26,354 bases of DNA from CAZYPH01 sp964649095 (GTDB taxonomy: Bacteria > Bdellovibrionota > UBA1018 > UBA923). The stretch spans positions 1 through 26,354 of the forward strand of contig CAZYPH010000019.1 in NCBI GenBank assembly GCA_964649095.1, given 5' to 3'. The stretch's first letter is position 1, and each line of letters opens with the position of its first letter. Of this stretch, positions 15,657 to 24,499 are shown one piece after another. The notes below the pieces were generated by a model. It was given only the letters and a program-made list of their open reading frames with translations, was not told the DNA's origin and ran no database searches. The translations under genes and the position numbers were made by a program.

Positions 15657-17285
15657 TTATCGCGCATTAATGTACGTCGGTTCCGAAGCTTCTACTTCAA
15701 TCACTTGTGTGATGGTCTTTTGCCCTGGCACAACTAAAGTAAGTTTATGCGGACCGATGTTTGCTCGAAAGTCAGTCTGGCTAGGTACGACCCGACCGTC
15801 CCAAAGTACTTTGACATGGTCGGGTAATTTAATATGTACCCAGTTCGAGCTCGAATTGCTTTTCGCTGGCGGCTTTTTTGCGGAATTTTTGTTGGCATCA
15901 TTGGCAGGGGCCAATAGTGGTTTTTCTGGACCTTTATTAAATTCTTTAGACTCACTAGTAAGACCAACTTTAGTGACTTCGGGCGTCGTCGTTAGTTGTG
16001 CTGCGCTGTTCGGAGTTTCTACCAATCGATAATTCCAAAACACAAGAGTAGTGGCGCCCGCTATCAAAAATAAGATAACCGCTAGGGCTATCTTCTTTAA
16101 ACGATCGTGCCAAGAGGCCGCATGGTTTTTCGACGCATCACTCTCTAATTTGTTCGGCAACTGCAATACTTGATCGGTTAACAACCCAATCGCCTCAGAT
16201 TGCGGTGCAATGGCTGAAAAGTATGACAGCCATAACAATCCCTCTGTTTGAGTTTTTGGGGCAAAATTTTTAAACAAATTTTGCGGAAGTTGTTGGGAGT
16301 GCTGTTCTAAAAGGGTGCGTGCGTAGGCATTGGTATTCTGATGCCATTTATAGAGATCAATATGGCCTAAATTGATTTTATTTAGATAAGTTTCAAGAGC
16401 GTACAAAAAATCTTGAGCCGATTGGAAACGGTCAGCCGGATCTTTTTCTAAAGCCGTTTGAATAATACGGGATAACGCAGGTGATACGGCCGTATTGACC
16501 AAGTGTGCCGGCTTCAAAGGCTCTTTTGCGACCGCAGTAATCGTTCCAAAAATTGAGTTTCGGTGAAATGGTAAGCTTTTTGTGCAGAGGTAATACAAAA
16601 CGCTACCCATCGAAAAAATATCCGATTGTACGCTAGCCGACTCGCCTTGAGCCTGTTCTGGCGCCATAAAATCGGGTGAGCCAATTAACGCCCCTGTCAG
16701 CGTGTGTAGGCTTAGGTCATCTAGGGTGGCCAATCCAAAATCGGAAAGTTTTGGTAGGCATTTCTGGTCTTTAAAATCGATTAAAATATTAGAAGGTTTA
16801 ATATCGCGGTGGACAATCTTTTGGGCGTGAGCGTGGGCTAAGCCTTTCAGCGCGCCACAGACAATTTTAACCGCAATTTCAGGTAACAGTAGTGGAAGTT
16901 GCTTCTCTAAATCATTCAATGACGGCCCGTTGCAGTACTCCAGAACAAGCATTAGCAGTCGGTCTGTTTCGATAAGGTTAATGATACTAACCGCATTACT
17001 GTGCGTTAGTCGCTTAAGAGCTTGGTGTTCGGCGTGCAGTCTGGGTTGAATCGACGCACTCAGGTGCGGATGAATAACTTTCAACGCCACACGCTCGTCA
17101 CTATCTCTAGAGCGTGCTAAGTAAACAGAGGCGGTCGCACCAGACCCTAAGGTTTTTTCTACGATGTAAGGCGTTTCGTTTTGAATCGTGTTTTGAATGG
17201 TGTTCTGAATCGTATTTTGGTCTGACACGCTTTGTAGTGTCTCATCAATTTCTTTAACTTTAAAGGGAGTGTTATGAAGACTCAA
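15657..17285 (-). CDS. Transmembrane Ser/Thr protein kinase (Hanks type)
   Basis: The kinase domain (about 41-300) is complete: GSGATASV loop (47-54), Lys69 in VALKV, HRD at 159-161 with K163 and N166, DFG at 182-184 and APE at 208-210. A cytoplasmic linker leads to one membrane span (about 399-417), then a Lys/Ser/Pro-rich segment and a small extracytoplasmic domain containing VLWDGRVVP, of PEGA-like appearance. Residues 24-36 hold three NTIQ repeats. The frame starts at a TTG (17285) that overlaps the divergent ureohydrolase start by 12 bp; a GTG at 17228 would avoid this overlap, so the start is uncertain. It probably phosphorylates cytoplasmic targets, perhaps the activator encoded next. 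Confidence 0.9.
   Translation of the reverse strand: MSLHNTPFKVKEIDETLQSVSDQNTIQNTIQNTIQNETPYIVEKTLGSGATASVYLARSRDSDERVALKVIHPHLSASIQPRLHAEHQALKRLTHSNAVSIINLIETDRLLMLVLEYCNGPSLNDLEKQLPLLLPEIAVKIVCGALKGLAHAHAQKIVHRDIKPSNILIDFKDQKCLPKLSDFGLATLDDLSLHTLTGALIGSPDFMAPEQAQGESASVQSDIFSMGSVLYYLCTKSLPFHRNSIFGTITAVAKEPLKPAHLVNTAVSPALSRIIQTALEKDPADRFQSAQDFLYALETYLNKINLGHIDLYKWHQNTNAYARTLLEQHSQQLPQNLFKNFAPKTQTEGLLWLSYFSAIAPQSEAIGLLTDQVLQLPNKLESDASKNHAASWHDRLKKIALAVILFLIAGATTLVFWNYRLVETPNSAAQLTTTPEVTKVGLTSESKEFNKGPEKPLLAPANDANKNSAKKPPAKSNSSSNWVHIKLPDHVKVLWDGRVVPSQTDFRANIGPHKLTLVVPGQKTITQVIEVEASEPTYINAR
17178..17216 (-). repeat. Tandem 12-bp repeat at the kinase N-terminus
   Basis: Three near-identical 12-bp units encode NTIQ three times just before the kinase domain. 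The unit is a multiple of three, so copy changes would keep the frame. It precedes the kinase fold and is probably disordered. Confidence 0.7.
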
Positions 17286-18356
17286 TTTGATCCCAATTCT
17301 GCGGCCGATTTAACTGCTGGTATTTTCGGAGTGGCGGCGGATTATAAAAAGGCCGCTATGGCTTTGGTTGGCGTGCCATTTGAGGCAACCACCTCGTATG
17401 GCGCCGGAGCTGCCGATGGTCCCGAGATGATTTTTAACGCCAGTGCCCAAGTAGATCTTCATGATGTTGATGTCGAGGCCCCATATGCGCCAGGAATTTT
17501 CTATTTTGGTAAAGACGCTGATTTTAAAAAAATCCTACTTCTCAATAAAAAAGCCAAAACAAAGGCGCGGTACGTCATAAAAAACCAATTTAACCAGACT
17601 AATAAAAAGCGCCGTGACTTAGTGGCTCAGGCGTTAAAAGAGGTTAATGCAGCGTCAAAAAAAGTAAATCAACTCGTCTATGAAAAATCAAAACGCATTC
17701 TGGCGGATAAAAAAATTCTGGGGTTAATTGGCGGTGACCATTCGGTGCCCTTTGGGGCGTTTAAAGCAATTGGTGAGAAATATAAAAAATTTTCTATATT
17801 ACATCTTGATGCGCATTCTGACACCAGGCAAGCGTATGAGGGGTTTCAGTACTCACATGCCTCAATTATGTACAACGTTTTAGAAGAGATAAAGGCCGTC
17901 GAACAGCTTGTGCAGGTTGGCATTCGTGACTTTTGTGATGAAGAAAATCAATACGTCTTGTCACAACCCAATCGTGTCACCATGTTTACCGATGTCGAAG
18001 TACAGCGCCGACGTTTTAATGGCGAGTCGTTTGATCGGATTGTTCAAGAAATGGTAAAAAATCTTACCGAACATGTTTGGATATCGTTTGATATTGATGG
18101 ACTTGAGCCCACCTATTGCCCCCACACTGGTACCCCCGTACCAGGCGGTTTTACGTACCGTGAGGCTGAGTATTTAATACTTGCGGTAGCTGAGAGTGGA
18201 CGCAAAATTATTGGTTTTGATTTGAATGAAGTGTCATCAGGGGGCCTACACGACGGGGCATCTGAGTGGGATGCTAATGTGGGTGCTCGTATGCTTTATA
18301 AGATGGCTGCAGTTGCGATGTTGTCACAGGGGCTATGTAAACCAAGATTGTTGTAA
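17274..18356 (+). CDS. Ureohydrolase (arginase/agmatinase superfamily)
   Basis: The binuclear manganese site of the superfamily is complete: GGDHS (His156), LDAHSD (Asp179, His181, Asp183) and SFDIDG (Asp273, Asp275), followed by the conserved GTPVPGG (about 286-292). Such enzymes hydrolyse arginine, agmatine or related guanidino compounds to urea and an amine. At 360 residues it is longer than typical arginases (~300); the excess lies mainly in a Lys-rich helical insertion (about 80-140) between the N-terminal strand and GGDHS. The substrate cannot be told from sequence. GGGAG upstream supports ATG 17274. The helicase gene follows after 6 bp. Confidence 0.88.
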   Translation: MKTQFDPNSAADLTAGIFGVAADYKKAAMALVGVPFEATTSYGAGAADGPEMIFNASAQVDLHDVDVEAPYAPGIFYFGKDADFKKILLLNKKAKTKARYVIKNQFNQTNKKRRDLVAQALKEVNAASKKVNQLVYEKSKRILADKKILGLIGGDHSVPFGAFKAIGEKYKKFSILHLDAHSDTRQAYEGFQYSHASIMYNVLEEIKAVEQLVQVGIRDFCDEENQYVLSQPNRVTMFTDVEVQRRRFNGESFDRIVQEMVKNLTEHVWISFDIDGLEPTYCPHTGTPVPGGFTYREAEYLILAVAESGRKIIGFDLNEVSSGGLHDGASEWDANVGARMLYKMAAVAMLSQGLCKPRLL

Positions 18357-18362
18357 TCGATT

Positions 18363-21300
18363 ATGGATCAAAGCAATAGTTTAGGTTCAGTTTCTGTATA
18401 TATAAAAAACTATATTGATGAATTACGAGACTCGATGCCACCTGGTATTTGGAGTCAGGCGGTACAAATTGTTAGACAAGATGGCGTTGTCGTATTGTCA
18501 CAAGATGATCAAGAAGTCCTGTGTTCGGTGCAGAATTTAGATAATCTGCCACCGGTTTCTAATCGTGTGCAGATTTGGCCGCAAGACGAAGATGGTTTTT
18601 GTAGTTGTCGGTCAAAGAAGACCCATGCTTGCGTGCATATTGCGGCTGCAGCGATATTTTTGAATGCTTCACTTGAAAAAGGGGGCGGTGTCCAACAGGT
18701 TTTCGCAAACGAAGGTGCCAGTGCTGCTGCTGCTAACAAAAAGACCATTGTGCGCGTGGCGTATTCTTTACGGATTTTAGACCAAACAACCGGCGGCGAC
18801 GGTGGGGTAGTTGAATTAGAACGTTATCTTGAAACGTTTGAGCCGAACGGTGTGCTCTCGAAACAAGAGCCCTATGTATTTACGAATAATCTTCTAAGTC
18901 TTACACAAAATGAGCCCAGTATTACGGCCAATTTATTTCGACATGACTTTGATATTGAACGTGTCATGCAAGGGTATCGCCGTTCACGGTTGCGATTGAC
19001 AGAGGTAGCGGGAGTGTTGCCGCTGTTGGCCGAGAGTGTCAGCGTTTATTTAAGTGTGCCGGAAAAACAGTTTCCCCTAAAGATTTGGCCTCGAGAAGTC
19101 CGAAGGCAGTTAGTTTTGAGTTTAAATAGAGCCAAAGCGGGGCAGGTGTCACTTCAAGAGCAGTGGCCGATACAGCTACGTACGGTATCGAATCAGTATA
19201 GTGAGTTGGTGACAAAATATTTATTTGATCCAACTAAGTCAAAATATAAATATATAAAAAAAGGTATATTTCTCTATAGGAACCCGAGTGCATCAAATCG
19301 CGACGAATATTTACTGGTTATTGCCCATACTTTCTTGCGGGACGAGCTTGACCTACAAACCCTGCTACGCCCAGAAAAGTATCTTACGCAGAATAGTAGC
19401 GGCAGTAGCTATCAAACTACGACGTTATTAGAGTACTTAAGAAACGACTTTGATGTAGATTCTAATTTTTCAACGACACTTGTCGAAACGCACGTAGCGA
19501 TTTGTTTCAGTGTAAAAGAATCGAACGGTTATTTTTTCTGTCAGTTTAAAGTCGGTTATTTTGACACAGAAAAAAAGCCGGTTGCTTGGGTGCAGCCAAA
19601 TGAACTTGAATTGTTAGCTCAAGCCCCGTTGGCGTCGATTAAACGAGACGTCACAGAAGAATTCCGGTTAAAAAAACTTATCGACGATCTCATTGGTCAA
19701 GAGGGTGGGGCTCAGCGCATTCATAAATACGAGGCTCACGTTTTTGTCGAACTACATACGCAGGTAAGGCAGCTGATACATTCATGTGTAGTCTACTTTG
19801 AAGGCATTGCTGAAAAGTTAGAGGTTCAGAGGTTAGAGCCTGTAATCGACTTAAACTACCGTATGCCGCAAGACGCTACAAACTTAAGTGAACAGGTATT
19901 GCCGTCATTGCCTCAATTGCAATCGTTTAACATGAGATTACAAACTGCTAACCAAAGTAGCGGCCTTTCGCTTGATGCCCATGACGTAATTGTTCGAGGT
20001 AGTTCTCAATCGATTCTGTTCCACCCCGATTATGGGTTTTTAGAGATTCCACGATCATTTCTAAATACGCAGCTTCATGGCCTTGAACAATTGCAGTCTG
20101 CGTTAGAACAAAAGACGTCACCGTCGGTCTTAGATGCCTTAAAAATTCAGAGCCTTTTGTCAAAATCTGGGGCATTGGTGCGTCAGAGTATTGATTGGGA
20201 TGACGCTCTTAAAAACACTACCAGTAGCAATCTCGATGTTCGCCTGCAAAACTTTGAAACGACCATTGCCCCCGTTCAACTGCGCGAGTATCAGCGCACG
20301 GGCATTAGGTGGTTGTTAAAACTGCAGGGGCTAGGTGTCGGGGCGTTGTTGGCTGACGACATGGGGCTAGGTAAAACCCTGCAGTCTTCTGCCGTGCTAA
20401 CAAATAACAGCATTGTGGCTGCGCCCAAGTCGGTTCTTGAAAACTGGCGATCGGAACTCAGTCGCTTTCGACCCGACCTGAATGTAATAAAAATTGATTC
20501 TTTGCCTAGGGCTTTAAAGAGCGTGAATCAAGGTGTGTGGTTGGTTTCACATCATCTGTTGCGTAACCTAGTGAACGAGTTACCAAAACACGTGTTTGAT
20601 GTTTTTGTAGTCGATGAAGCCCAGGTCATGAAAAACGAACGCTCACAAGTCTATCAGGCGTTTTGCGCGATCGCAGCCAAGTTTAAATTGTCGCTAACCG
20701 GCACACCTATTGAAAATGTCGTGCGTGAGGTGGTGAATCATTTTCAATTTCTGGTACCTGACCTCTTGGAAGCCCATGAATGGCGTCAGTTAAGGGCTGA
20801 TCGTGATGCGTTTCGTACAAATGGTTTTCAAGAACGTCTAAAGCCCTTCTGGTTGCGTCGTCATAAACGAGAGGTGTTGACCGAACTGCCCGAGTGTATT
20901 GAGCATGTAATTAATGTCGAGTTCGAAGAGAACGAGCGATTGATATACAATAAATTGTATATAGAGACCAAAGCCGACATCGACGTCACGCTTGATCGTT
21001 CTGACACTAAGCCCAGTGCGTTTTCGTTGTTTGAATTGCTCTTACGTTTGCGTCAGGTTTGCAATGATGCCCGGTTAATTCCAGCCAGTGCCGTCACCGA
21101 GCCAAGTTCTAAAATTAATGCATTATTTGAACATGTAATGCGATCGCTAGAGTGTGGTGAGTCGTGTTTGATCTACTCACAGTTTACGTCGATGTTAAAT
21201 CTGGTTGAGGACTATTTTAAAGAGCGCCTAACCGTTACCAACCGTGCCGTGTCTTTCGATGAGCTTTTAGAGTCTGATAGCCTGCCTCAAGCCGAGTACC

Positions 21301-21710
21301 CCGTCTATCGACTCGATGGCTCTATGACGGCCGAAAAACGCACACAAGCGATCGATGGGTTTCAGAATTCCACCCAGCCTGCCGTCTTTTTATTGTCGCT
21401 AAAGGCGGGTGGGGTTGGGCTTAACCTTACCAAGGCACAACATGTCTATTTTATCGACCCCTGGTGGAACCCCGCGGTGGAGGCTCAGGCCATTGCCCGC
21501 GCCCACCGTATGGGCCAAAAAAACGTAATCAATGTCTATAGGTTGATCACTAGAAACAGTATTGAAGAGGGCATCTTAAAACTCCAACAATCTAAACAGT
21601 TGTTATTTAATGAAGTATTCGGTGCTGAGACAAATTTAGATAGTTCAGTGGGGTTGTCGGTGGAAGAGGTATTGAGCCTCATTTCATCTGAAAAGGCGTT
21701 TAGCCCCTAA
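18363..21710 (+). CDS. SWIM zinc-finger SNF2-family helicase
   Basis: A SWIM-type finger lies near the N-terminus (C80, C82, C90, H92). After a long middle region without recognised motifs (about 100-630), a two-lobed SNF2 motor occupies about 640-1100: motif I DDMGLGKT (665-672), DEAQ box (751-754), SLTGTPIEN, then SLKAGGVGLNLT and RAHRMGQ (1046-1052). SNF2 proteins are ATP-driven DNA translocases; bacterial SWIM-SNF2 proteins are widespread and mostly uncharacterised, with roles in transcription (RapA-like) or repair suggested. Length (1115) fits. It starts 6 bp after the ureohydrolase stop and is probably co-transcribed with it, without an obvious functional link. Confidence 0.93.
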   Translation: MDQSNSLGSVSVYIKNYIDELRDSMPPGIWSQAVQIVRQDGVVVLSQDDQEVLCSVQNLDNLPPVSNRVQIWPQDEDGFCSCRSKKTHACVHIAAAAIFLNASLEKGGGVQQVFANEGASAAAANKKTIVRVAYSLRILDQTTGGDGGVVELERYLETFEPNGVLSKQEPYVFTNNLLSLTQNEPSITANLFRHDFDIERVMQGYRRSRLRLTEVAGVLPLLAESVSVYLSVPEKQFPLKIWPREVRRQLVLSLNRAKAGQVSLQEQWPIQLRTVSNQYSELVTKYLFDPTKSKYKYIKKGIFLYRNPSASNRDEYLLVIAHTFLRDELDLQTLLRPEKYLTQNSSGSSYQTTTLLEYLRNDFDVDSNFSTTLVETHVAICFSVKESNGYFFCQFKVGYFDTEKKPVAWVQPNELELLAQAPLASIKRDVTEEFRLKKLIDDLIGQEGGAQRIHKYEAHVFVELHTQVRQLIHSCVVYFEGIAEKLEVQRLEPVIDLNYRMPQDATNLSEQVLPSLPQLQSFNMRLQTANQSSGLSLDAHDVIVRGSSQSILFHPDYGFLEIPRSFLNTQLHGLEQLQSALEQKTSPSVLDALKIQSLLSKSGALVRQSIDWDDALKNTTSSNLDVRLQNFETTIAPVQLREYQRTGIRWLLKLQGLGVGALLADDMGLGKTLQSSAVLTNNSIVAAPKSVLENWRSELSRFRPDLNVIKIDSLPRALKSVNQGVWLVSHHLLRNLVNELPKHVFDVFVVDEAQVMKNERSQVYQAFCAIAAKFKLSLTGTPIENVVREVVNHFQFLVPDLLEAHEWRQLRADRDAFRTNGFQERLKPFWLRRHKREVLTELPECIEHVINVEFEENERLIYNKLYIETKADIDVTLDRSDTKPSAFSLFELLLRLRQVCNDARLIPASAVTEPSSKINALFEHVMRSLECGESCLIYSQFTSMLNLVEDYFKERLTVTNRAVSFDELLESDSLPQAEYPVYRLDGSMTAEKRTQAIDGFQNSTQPAVFLLSLKAGGVGLNLTKAQHVYFIDPWWNPAVEAQAIARAHRMGQKNVINVYRLITRNSIEEGILKLQQSKQLLFNEVFGAETNLDSSVGLSVEEVLSLISSEKAFSP

Positions 21711-21719
21711 ATGTAAATT

Positions 21720-23369
21720 ATGTTATGTCCTGCTACGATGAGTTTTAAAGAAAAGTTAATATATATATATATATTAATTACTATAAATATTCCGGTTCGT
21801 GTTTGGGGTCATGACTTTGTTAGTGTCAGTGTTTGTGATACAGCTCTGACAAAGACAATCCCGCTGAAGTTAGATTCTGGCGGCCTAAAATCAGATCAAT
21901 TTCGAATTGATAATGTCGACGTTCCATCAGGTCTCGCCCGAGGCGCCATTCAAGCGGTGATTGTTACGCCTCGTCGTAGTGCTGTGGTTGAACTCCATCC
22001 ATTCGGGCAATTCGAGCAATTGGTATCTGTGATGGTGCCGAGTAATATTGCATCAGGCTCAGAAGGGCCGGTCGGTTCTCCTAAAAATCAAATCGCAATT
22101 GCTGTTTGGCGTCGTAAATTATTAAGCCTCGTGCGAAGTCATTTGCGCGAACACCCATTGCTACAGCCTGTACACCTGAACCTGACCTTGCATGAAAAAG
22201 AGCTCCCGATTCAGGTAATTCCCTTTCAAGATGATCCAAAAAAGGCGGATGCGATTTTATTTCAGCGCCATCGCGCCTTGGTAGACAACTATCGGCAATA
22301 TATTAACGAACGTTGGCCGCATCTGAATTTGCAGAATGGTCCGATAGATCCTACCGCTGCTGATACTATCTACCAAGGCGGTTTTAGTACGGTTAGTTAC
22401 GTGCGGTCGGCTTCGGGTAAACAATGGGTCGTTAAAATTCCATTTTTGTTGGCTTCGAAAGACGATCGTACTTACGCCAATCACGTGCGCGATATAGCGA
22501 TTAGGCTCGATGCAGAGGCGATAAAGTTTGAATTATTCGAGCATTATCTAAAACGAATGAAAGAATTCGTCGCAGTCTTACAGGGCCTAATGTTGAGCTC
22601 GCGATCGTCGCTCTCCGCTGCGGATCAAAGTCTTTTATGCGATTTTATTACTCAAGTGACAGCACCTGACGTGGAATTGCTCTCGTCCTTTAAAACAGTG
22701 ACTCTTGATAATGGCAGCATTCGTAATAACCCGACCGACGACTTCTCGGCTACCGGCGTGCGTCTGTCGCCTGCTGCGTTTTCAGCTACTTTATTTGGTC
22801 ACAAATATTGGTTGCGGACGCGCTCGGGCGATCTGGGCGCCTATTATAAAAGATATCAAGGGGATTCAATTAGTGCCCGCGGGGCTCTCTATGATGAGAT
22901 ACCGTATCCGGTGGAATCTGCTCAGGCGCCAATCCGTCCCTTTCGAAGGTATGCTCATAGACTTCTAGGTGTGACACCACACTACGCGGGAGAACGTGTC
23001 ATTTTTGGACTGATTGCGAGTTTTGCTAACTGGCTAAACGGTATTGTTCCTGTGGAGGAACACCGCCATTTTGCCTCGCTGAATCGGTTAGATAGAAATT
23101 CTGTACCCTTTTTAGGCGGTTTTTCGAGTTTGTTGGCGGTTAATTCTGTACCTAGATTCCTGCCCCAAGTAAGTGATCGAGACAAAATGCGCTCTATGGC
23201 TTTAGGCCATGTCCAGCGATATCCTCCGTTTACCCGCGGGGGTCCTCAAGAATTTCAATATTACTTATTAGACCCCGGAGATACTTTTGGAAATGGTCGT
23301 TGGTACGACCATCGAACACCGAGTGCCGATCACACGAAGACAGTGATTAGGCAGATATTCGATTTATAA
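21720..23369 (+). CDS. Exported protein of unknown function with kinase-like nucleotide-loop pattern
   Basis: The 549-residue protein starts with a signal peptide (about 7-30; IYIYI core encoded by an AT dinucleotide run, end near VWG/HD). Residues 217-240 read IYQGGFSTVSYV, then a turn, then WVVKIPF, and 264-279 a helix with EAIKFELFEHYLK. This resembles the N-lobe of a protein kinase: glycine-rich loop, VxK lysine (K239) and helix C with Glu (E271). Near the end LLDPGDTFG (about 516-524) could play the DFG part. I find no clear HRD catalytic loop, so it may be a diverged or inactive kinase, or the likeness may be accidental. The start could also be ATG 21738. It lies 9 bp after the helicase gene. 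Confidence 0.75.
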   Translation: MLCPATMSFKEKLIYIYILITINIPVRVWGHDFVSVSVCDTALTKTIPLKLDSGGLKSDQFRIDNVDVPSGLARGAIQAVIVTPRRSAVVELHPFGQFEQLVSVMVPSNIASGSEGPVGSPKNQIAIAVWRRKLLSLVRSHLREHPLLQPVHLNLTLHEKELPIQVIPFQDDPKKADAILFQRHRALVDNYRQYINERWPHLNLQNGPIDPTAADTIYQGGFSTVSYVRSASGKQWVVKIPFLLASKDDRTYANHVRDIAIRLDAEAIKFELFEHYLKRMKEFVAVLQGLMLSSRSSLSAADQSLLCDFITQVTAPDVELLSSFKTVTLDNGSIRNNPTDDFSATGVRLSPAAFSATLFGHKYWLRTRSGDLGAYYKRYQGDSISARGALYDEIPYPVESAQAPIRPFRRYAHRLLGVTPHYAGERVIFGLIASFANWLNGIVPVEEHRHFASLNRLDRNSVPFLGGFSSLLAVNSVPRFLPQVSDRDKMRSMALGHVQRYPPFTRGGPQEFQYYLLDPGDTFGNGRWYDHRTPSADHTKTVIRQIFDL

Positions 23370-23395
23370 TTCTATCGCGTAAAGTCTACGGAATC

Positions 23396-23404
23396 TGGTA
23401 TGAT
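23396..23404 (+). promoter_or_regulatory. Possible extended -10 promoter
   Basis: TGGTATGAT fits an extended -10 element (TGnTATnnT). It lies about 54 bp before the start of the exported protein gene at 23458 and inside an 88-bp gap after the preceding gene. No good -35 hexamer is visible. Confidence 0.3.
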
Positions 23405-23443
23405 GAGGGCAGTCGATTTGTACGTATAAATTTTATTATATAT

Positions 23444-23449
23444 AGGAGA
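23444..23449 (+). promoter_or_regulatory. Strong ribosome binding site (AGGAGA)
   Basis: AGGAGA sits 8 nt before ATG 23458 and fixes that start. It is one of the strongest sites in the window, which suggests high expression of the exported protein. Confidence 0.75.
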
Positions 23450-23457
23450 ATCTAACT

Positions 23458-24351
23458 ATGATTACAGTCAAAAGTGCTGAGTCCATTTTAAGAAAATACA
23501 TTCCAAAAAAGATCTTATTGGGTACAGCAGTTGTTTTAACGCAATCAATTTTATTAAACTCAGCCCAAGCCCAAGAAGTTTTTCCAGCGCCCATCCACGG
23601 CACTGACATTAAAACAACCATCGAATTTAAAACCAACTGGCCTATCGATGTCGTGAAGCCTGTGATCGTAAGCAAAAACTTTCAAGTGCGTTGGGATGGT
23701 CGTTCGGTACCAGCCGATGGCGGACGCGTATTTCCAGACCTCGTTTTAAACCTCGAAATGTTAGTACCAAAAGGCGCTCGTTTGTCGTCGACATCAGGTC
23801 AGGTTTTGGCTTCGCGCACGGCGCCTATTTCTGAGAATAATCCTGACGGTGATATGGAAGTCGTGCCGATGTCGTTACCGATTACAAAAATGACAGGCGG
23901 AGTTTTAGATTTCGGTGCTGAGCTTAGTGATGCCGACAAAACCAATGCCAAGTTTTCAGTACTTTACAATTTAGAGCTCGAAGAAAACGCATTTATGGCG
24001 CACGAGAGCTGCCCAAATCGGGGCGTATTTATTCAAGCGCCAGCAAGCAACCCTCAAAAGTATCGTGGCTTCTTTTTTGCGCGTTGTTACGTAGAAAACA
24101 ACATGTTGTACATGAACATCTTAAAGCCGACCGACCGCACATTTTCGTTTGAAAAAAACGGCAAAAATCTTTTGTCCACAAAAGGACAACCCGTTGTTCG
24201 CATCATGTTGCCAGCGAGTGCTAAAAAAGATGTGCGTGTAATGGTTGGTGAGTTCAAGTTTGAAGATGCCAACGGTTTAGCTCAACGCTACCAAGTGCAC
24301 TTTGAACGCGAGAAAAACCCTCGCCTTCCGAAAGATGCTTTTAAAGAGTAA
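23458..24351 (+). CDS. Exported protein of unknown function
   Basis: The 297-residue protein has a Lys-rich n-region and a signal peptide that ends near AQA/QEV (about residue 38). The mature part is rich in short beta-like stretches, including NFQVRWDGRSVP (about 75-86), a core around 130-200 with two cysteines (HESCPNRG and FARCYVE), and FKFEDANGLAQRYQVHFER close to the C-terminus. I do not recognise the family. A strong ribosome binding site, its own promoter region and a strong terminator immediately downstream suggest a highly expressed monocistronic gene, possibly a periplasmic or surface protein. Confidence 0.85.
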   Translation: MITVKSAESILRKYIPKKILLGTAVVLTQSILLNSAQAQEVFPAPIHGTDIKTTIEFKTNWPIDVVKPVIVSKNFQVRWDGRSVPADGGRVFPDLVLNLEMLVPKGARLSSTSGQVLASRTAPISENNPDGDMEVVPMSLPITKMTGGVLDFGAELSDADKTNAKFSVLYNLELEENAFMAHESCPNRGVFIQAPASNPQKYRGFFFARCYVENNMLYMNILKPTDRTFSFEKNGKNLLSTKGQPVVRIMLPASAKKDVRVMVGEFKFEDANGLAQRYQVHFEREKNPRLPKDAFKE

Positions 24352-24373
24352 CTGTTTTCAAACTCCTAAAAAT

Positions 24374-24414
24374 AAAAAGCCCAGCTACTAATTCAAGTAG
24401 CTGGGCTTTTTTTT
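24374..24414 (+). terminator. Rho-independent terminator, bidirectional-looking
   Basis: A perfect 13-bp stem (24377-24389 with 24396-24408) closes a 6-nt loop (90-95) and is followed by a run of eight T (24407-24414). It begins 23 bp after the stop of the exported protein gene. An A-run (24374-24378) before the stem would also supply a U-tract on the minus strand. Confidence 0.95.
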
Positions 24415-24499
24415 GATGCAAAAGGCGCCACGTCGCTGTGTGCTTTGAATTTTTACCTGCATATTGTCCATCGACCTCCTCTTGATCATTCTTGTGGAG

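Noticed and set aside
21755..21775. AT dinucleotide run as a phase-variable or origin-like element
   Set aside because: It codes for the IYIYI core of a signal peptide, and no other origin feature is near.
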